Part shown: in pieces, positions 60,566 to 64,000 of the stretch
Layout: each line of letters begins with the position of its first letter
Position numbering within the stretch: position 1 is the stretch's first letter
Assembly: GCA_027257055.1 (NCBI GenBank)
Contig: JAPVLO010000008.1
Location: forward strand, 17,980,001-18,044,000
Direction: 5' to 3'
DNA length: 64,000 nucleotides
Source: Cephalopachus bancanus
Lineage: Eukaryota; Chordata; Mammalia; Primates; Tarsiidae
Program-made: the position numbers and the translations under genes
The notes under the pieces: generated by a model
Database searches by the model: none
What the model was told of the DNA's origin: nothing
What the model saw: the letters and a program-made list of their open reading frames with translations, nothing else

Positions 60566-62649
60566 CTCCTTCCAAGTAGCACATTAGCTGGGGTGGTCTA
60601 GAGATAGTGCTGTTAACAGAAATGCAGACAGTTTCGGGCGCTGTGACAGAGCACTAGTGTCAGAGTGACCTTGAGATGGAGTCCTGTGAGATTCCTGAAA
60701 CCAAACCACATGGCAACCATCTGTCCGTCTGTCCTTAGGACTGATTATTAGCTTCTCATTTCCCCAAACTAACTACCCCTTCTCATTCTTCTCTACTTAA
60801 ATTTTCTCCTTGAAAAAATGCAAGTAGCTCAAATCTAAAGGTAGAAGATAATCCACTTTTCAGATCAAAGGCACCGCTTTTATTGTTACTGCAAATCATG
60901 AGCACTAAAACAAAGTGGGGAAATCAATGTTCTAGAAGTAAGAAGCTTGCGTGTTGTATGATTTTGGGCAAGTCATTCAGTCTCATGTAGCTTGTGAGAT
61001 GAGACCAGTAATGCCTGCTTCAGAATTATCATGAAAATAAAATAAATGGAGATAGATAAAAGGCTTTGGAAAGGGCTAGAAGGCGTAAGGCACTATCTTG
61101 AATGGTTACTAGTAATAATAATTTTGTAACAGTCACAATTATAGGTATTAGCAATGCCAGCACAATTATGACTTAATCACATAAAATAATCAATGATCAT
61201 CATAGATTATCATTCTATTTTAAAGTGCAATTAATAAGCAGATGTGAAGAAACACTCAGTTGAACCTGCGAGTAGGAGCTTTGCTCAGACAGAAATCCTC
61301 ATCTCTGTCCATCTCACTGACTTTTTTTGCAGTGTGTGTGCTATAGCTGGTAGGCAGGTGCATAGTTAGTGGGAGGAGGAGTGAGAATGGATGGTTTGGC
61401 AGCTGTCAGCTAAACCTGAAGCATTGCTCTGTTATCTCCTTCATTCAATAAGTAGTTCCAACCCGCGCAATGCCACGGTAATTAGTCTCCCCATTTCCAT
61501 TCTTTCCATCTATTAGTTTGACTCAGGTCCTTGGCTCCTCTCACCCCCTCCCATAATGGCCTCCCCACTGACCTTTCTGCCTTTACAACCTCTTTGTCTA
61601 GTTCATCCTGCATTTTGCCATCACAGTTATCGTTTTACAACAGATTTTACCATTTAACCTTTAGCGACTTCCCGTTGCCTACAACATCTGTGCTCAATGG
61701 AGGTATTGGGAGACATTGTTGAATCAACGTAATTTGTTACTACTAATAATTAGAGAGCAGAAGTCTGTGAATAATTTATTCTCTTTTTGTTTTACTCTTT
61801 AAAAACCAATTAGAACAAAGTTCACTGTATCACTGCTGTTTTGCACGGGAGAGTAAGGGTAGAATTAGAGCTAATGCATGGAAAAATAATGAATAACCCC
61901 CAGATGTGCCCATAGATGGTGTCACTCATCATTTACATTGTGGGGAAAATAGTTGCGCACCAATAGCCTGAAGAATCAAATCCACACCTTTTTGCATGTC
62001 CTAAAAGGAATCCATGATCCAGTGCCTGTTGTACTTTTATCCTTCCTTCCTACACTTCACCGCTTCTGCCATTCCTACACCTATGCTGTTCCGCAGCCAC
62101 AACAGACACAGGGATACTTGTTTCCTATCTACCATGCAACTTTCCTTTGTATAGTAGCAGACTGGCTTCCCTTGGGGAACCTCTGTTTTGATACTTTCAG
62201 ACCATAGGTTTTGGATGAGGTTGACCCCACCTCTAGCTCCTCGGTATGAGCTCAGTGTCCCATGACTGGCCAGCAGAAGTATAGGATTCCTTCACTCATG
62301 GTGATTGGCTGGAGATAGACAGTGCTTCTGGCCAGACCAATCAGAACCAACCTATGGTTTTGCAGGAATTATTTGGGTAAATGGTACTGTCTTTTTACTA
62401 AGTCTGCCAAATTGGGAAGATGCGTGTCTGGAGCTGCCAGGGGTCATGTTACATCCCAAGGAAAACTACTTGAATGTGAATTTGGCACAGAAGAGAGGAG
62501 TGCTGCGAGACACATGGGCACAAAGTCTTGGTGGCATCATTTGGCCCCTGGATCAATTGAAGCTTGATAAAGCTTGGTTTTATGAGCTGAGATAGTATCT
62601 GTCTGTTCTGTCTCTTGCTTAAGTAAGTGTAAATTCCTTTTCTGTCACC
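60566..62649. other. Intronic sequence with weak MIR and L2 patches
   Basis: MIR-like at about 60,945-61,120 (GATTTTGGGCAAGTCATTC). L2-like at about 61,540-61,690. Open frames at 62,305-62,595 and 61,953-62,207 lack splice context and family resemblance. Confidence 0.4.
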
Positions 62650-63015
62650 TCAAATCAAGAGTCCAATGCACTAAACTCCTTACCACTCCCTAACCATGGC
62701 AAGCCTTTTATGCTTGTGTGTTTTTGCTCATGGCCTAGAATGCCCCTCTATCTCTCAACCCAGTGGCATTCTGTTTATCTCCTCAGGCCCAGGTCAGATA
62801 TCCCTAGTGCCTTTTCACACTACTTGGGCAGAATGCATGTTCCTGTAGCCCAGCGTCACACATGTCATTGCATTTTGTCTTACAGTTAGCTACATGGACA
62901 TCAAAATTTCTTTCTCTTTACTTATGGAATAGTTCATTTCAGACACTTTCTTATTTAAATCGATACCCCTAAGACTTTATACATCTTCTGTAAATAGACA
63001 ATAAATATTTGCTGA
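62650..63015 (+). mobile_element. L2 3' region
   Basis: TTTTTGCTCATGGCCTAGAA through CCCAGGTCAGATATCCCTAG to AGACAATAAATATTTGCTGA, in L2 order. Confidence 0.7.
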
Positions 63016-64000
63016 TCAGAATTTAGCAGAAAAGAGGACATCAAAGGAGGAAAGAAAGAAAAGAGAAAAAGTACATTTTTCCCTTTAAAATATGAGTCTC
63101 AGTCTTGGGCTATGGGTAAAGGAAGATGGAAACAACTTGTTGAATAACAAGTTAAACCTATTTAATCTCTTTTTCTGGGAACTGTTTGTATTTGACAGCT
63201 GTAAAATATATGGTAGCCGCTAGACAGGAGGAATTTAGCACAGCACATGGGAACCACAAGAAGAGAGGCTCAAGCCATGATTCCATAAGTCACAGTCAGT
63301 GACACTGCATCCTGCACAGCAGATAGTATGTCCACTCCTGGTACAGTCTTTCAGGACTCTACCCTTCCCGGCATTCCCTAGGTCAGGCTATCCCCACTGG
63401 ACCACTGCATCAGTCTGCTCATGGAGCTCCCCAGTTCATCCTGCATATTAGGTCAGAATGATTCTGTAGTTCAGCTCTGTTCCTGTCACCCCTTATGAAA
63501 CTTAAGTATCTAAGATAACTTTTGAAAGCATCACTTGAGACTCATTATGGTATGGCCTGAACTTCCTTTCACAGATTCATTTTTTAGTCCTCCCATTCAT
63601 TCCCATAGTGTCCCGGTTAAAATGAACCAGGTGCCAATCCCTATTGTTGACCATACCCTGCTGTTGACTACACCCTACTGTTGACCATGCCAACTGTTAC
63701 TATTTTGGTAGTTCTCTTAGAGAGATCTCTCCACCTGAAATATTCAGTTCCCAACTCTGCAGGACCAAAAGCTATTAGCTTTTGAGGCCACAGAGTGATG
63801 CCATCTCCTCTCTAAAGCTATCTGTCAGTTGAACTGACTTCTCCACATTCTGAAATGCTCTAGAATGTTTTGGCCATGAGAATTATGTGTGTGATTTTGG
63901 CATTAGAATAGGCTAGCTTCTAGAACTGATAACCCTCAAATCTTAATGGCTTAACATGCTAAAACTTTCTCACTCACCCACCATTGTATGTACTTTGGGC
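63016..64000. other. Intronic sequence, no feature seen
   Basis: A short triplicated phrase (CTGTTGACTACACC-type) near 63,645-63,690; otherwise nothing recognised. Confidence 0.4.

Noticed and set aside
62305..62595. 96-aa open frame with a plausible start
   Set aside because: Mammalian intron of this length yields such frames by chance; no homology or exon signals seen.

Overview
This window is intronic DNA from a primate, on sequence evidence most likely a tarsier-type haplorhine. The Alu copies have the full two-arm primate structure. At least six of them share a left arm reading GGCTCAGCCTGTAATCCC and an internal CTACAATAAAT block that differ from human AluJ/S/Y and from the lemur/galago Alus I know. 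Calling them tarsier-specific is inference. There is no bacterial or viral gene organisation; most of the predicted short reading frames lie in repeats or in unconstrained intron.

The only convincing host exon is at 34,530-34,701 on the plus strand. It encodes 57 residues of the N-terminal regulatory region of PDE1C, a calcium/calmodulin-dependent cyclic nucleotide phosphodiesterase, with a good splice acceptor and donor. No other PDE1C exon was recognised, so the other ~63.8 kb is read as two flanking introns. About 400 bp upstream of the exon lies a near-copy of its splice acceptor and first ~20 coding bases.

Layout. 1-6.9 kb: a near full-length dead L1 with an Alu in its ORF1, then an older L1M tail and a lineage-type Alu. 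6.9-14 kb: L2, Alus, a MER1-like element and a scrambled L1 carrying an inverted L1 piece and a second nested L1. 14-17.7 kb: a minus-strand MaLR LTR-element remnant with two Alus inside, then a 5'-truncated minus-strand L1. 18-23.9 kb: (TTCC)n, an Alu and one copy of an unnamed dispersed repeat. 24-26.6 kb: a decayed full-length Tigger1 split by a tiny L1. 26.9-30.1 kb: an L1 split by a 2.24 kb insertion flanked by 15-bp direct repeats. That insertion carries a broken antisense piece of an SLC23-family transporter resembling SLC23A4/SNBT1. 31-34 kb: an old L1 tract interrupted by MER2, a ~97-bp duplicated segment, an Alu and a second copy of the unnamed repeat. 34.7-64 kb: ordinary intron with MIR, L2, MER5-like, L1M, Alu, mariner and MLT1 remnants.

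The most noteworthy points are the SLC23A4-like insertion, which may be a retrocopy of an incompletely processed transcript, the decoy PDE1C splice acceptor, and several nested insertions whose target-site duplications give relative ages. I see no evidence for a novel functional system. Repeat family names come from recognition by eye, and boundaries are approximate unless target-site duplications are given.
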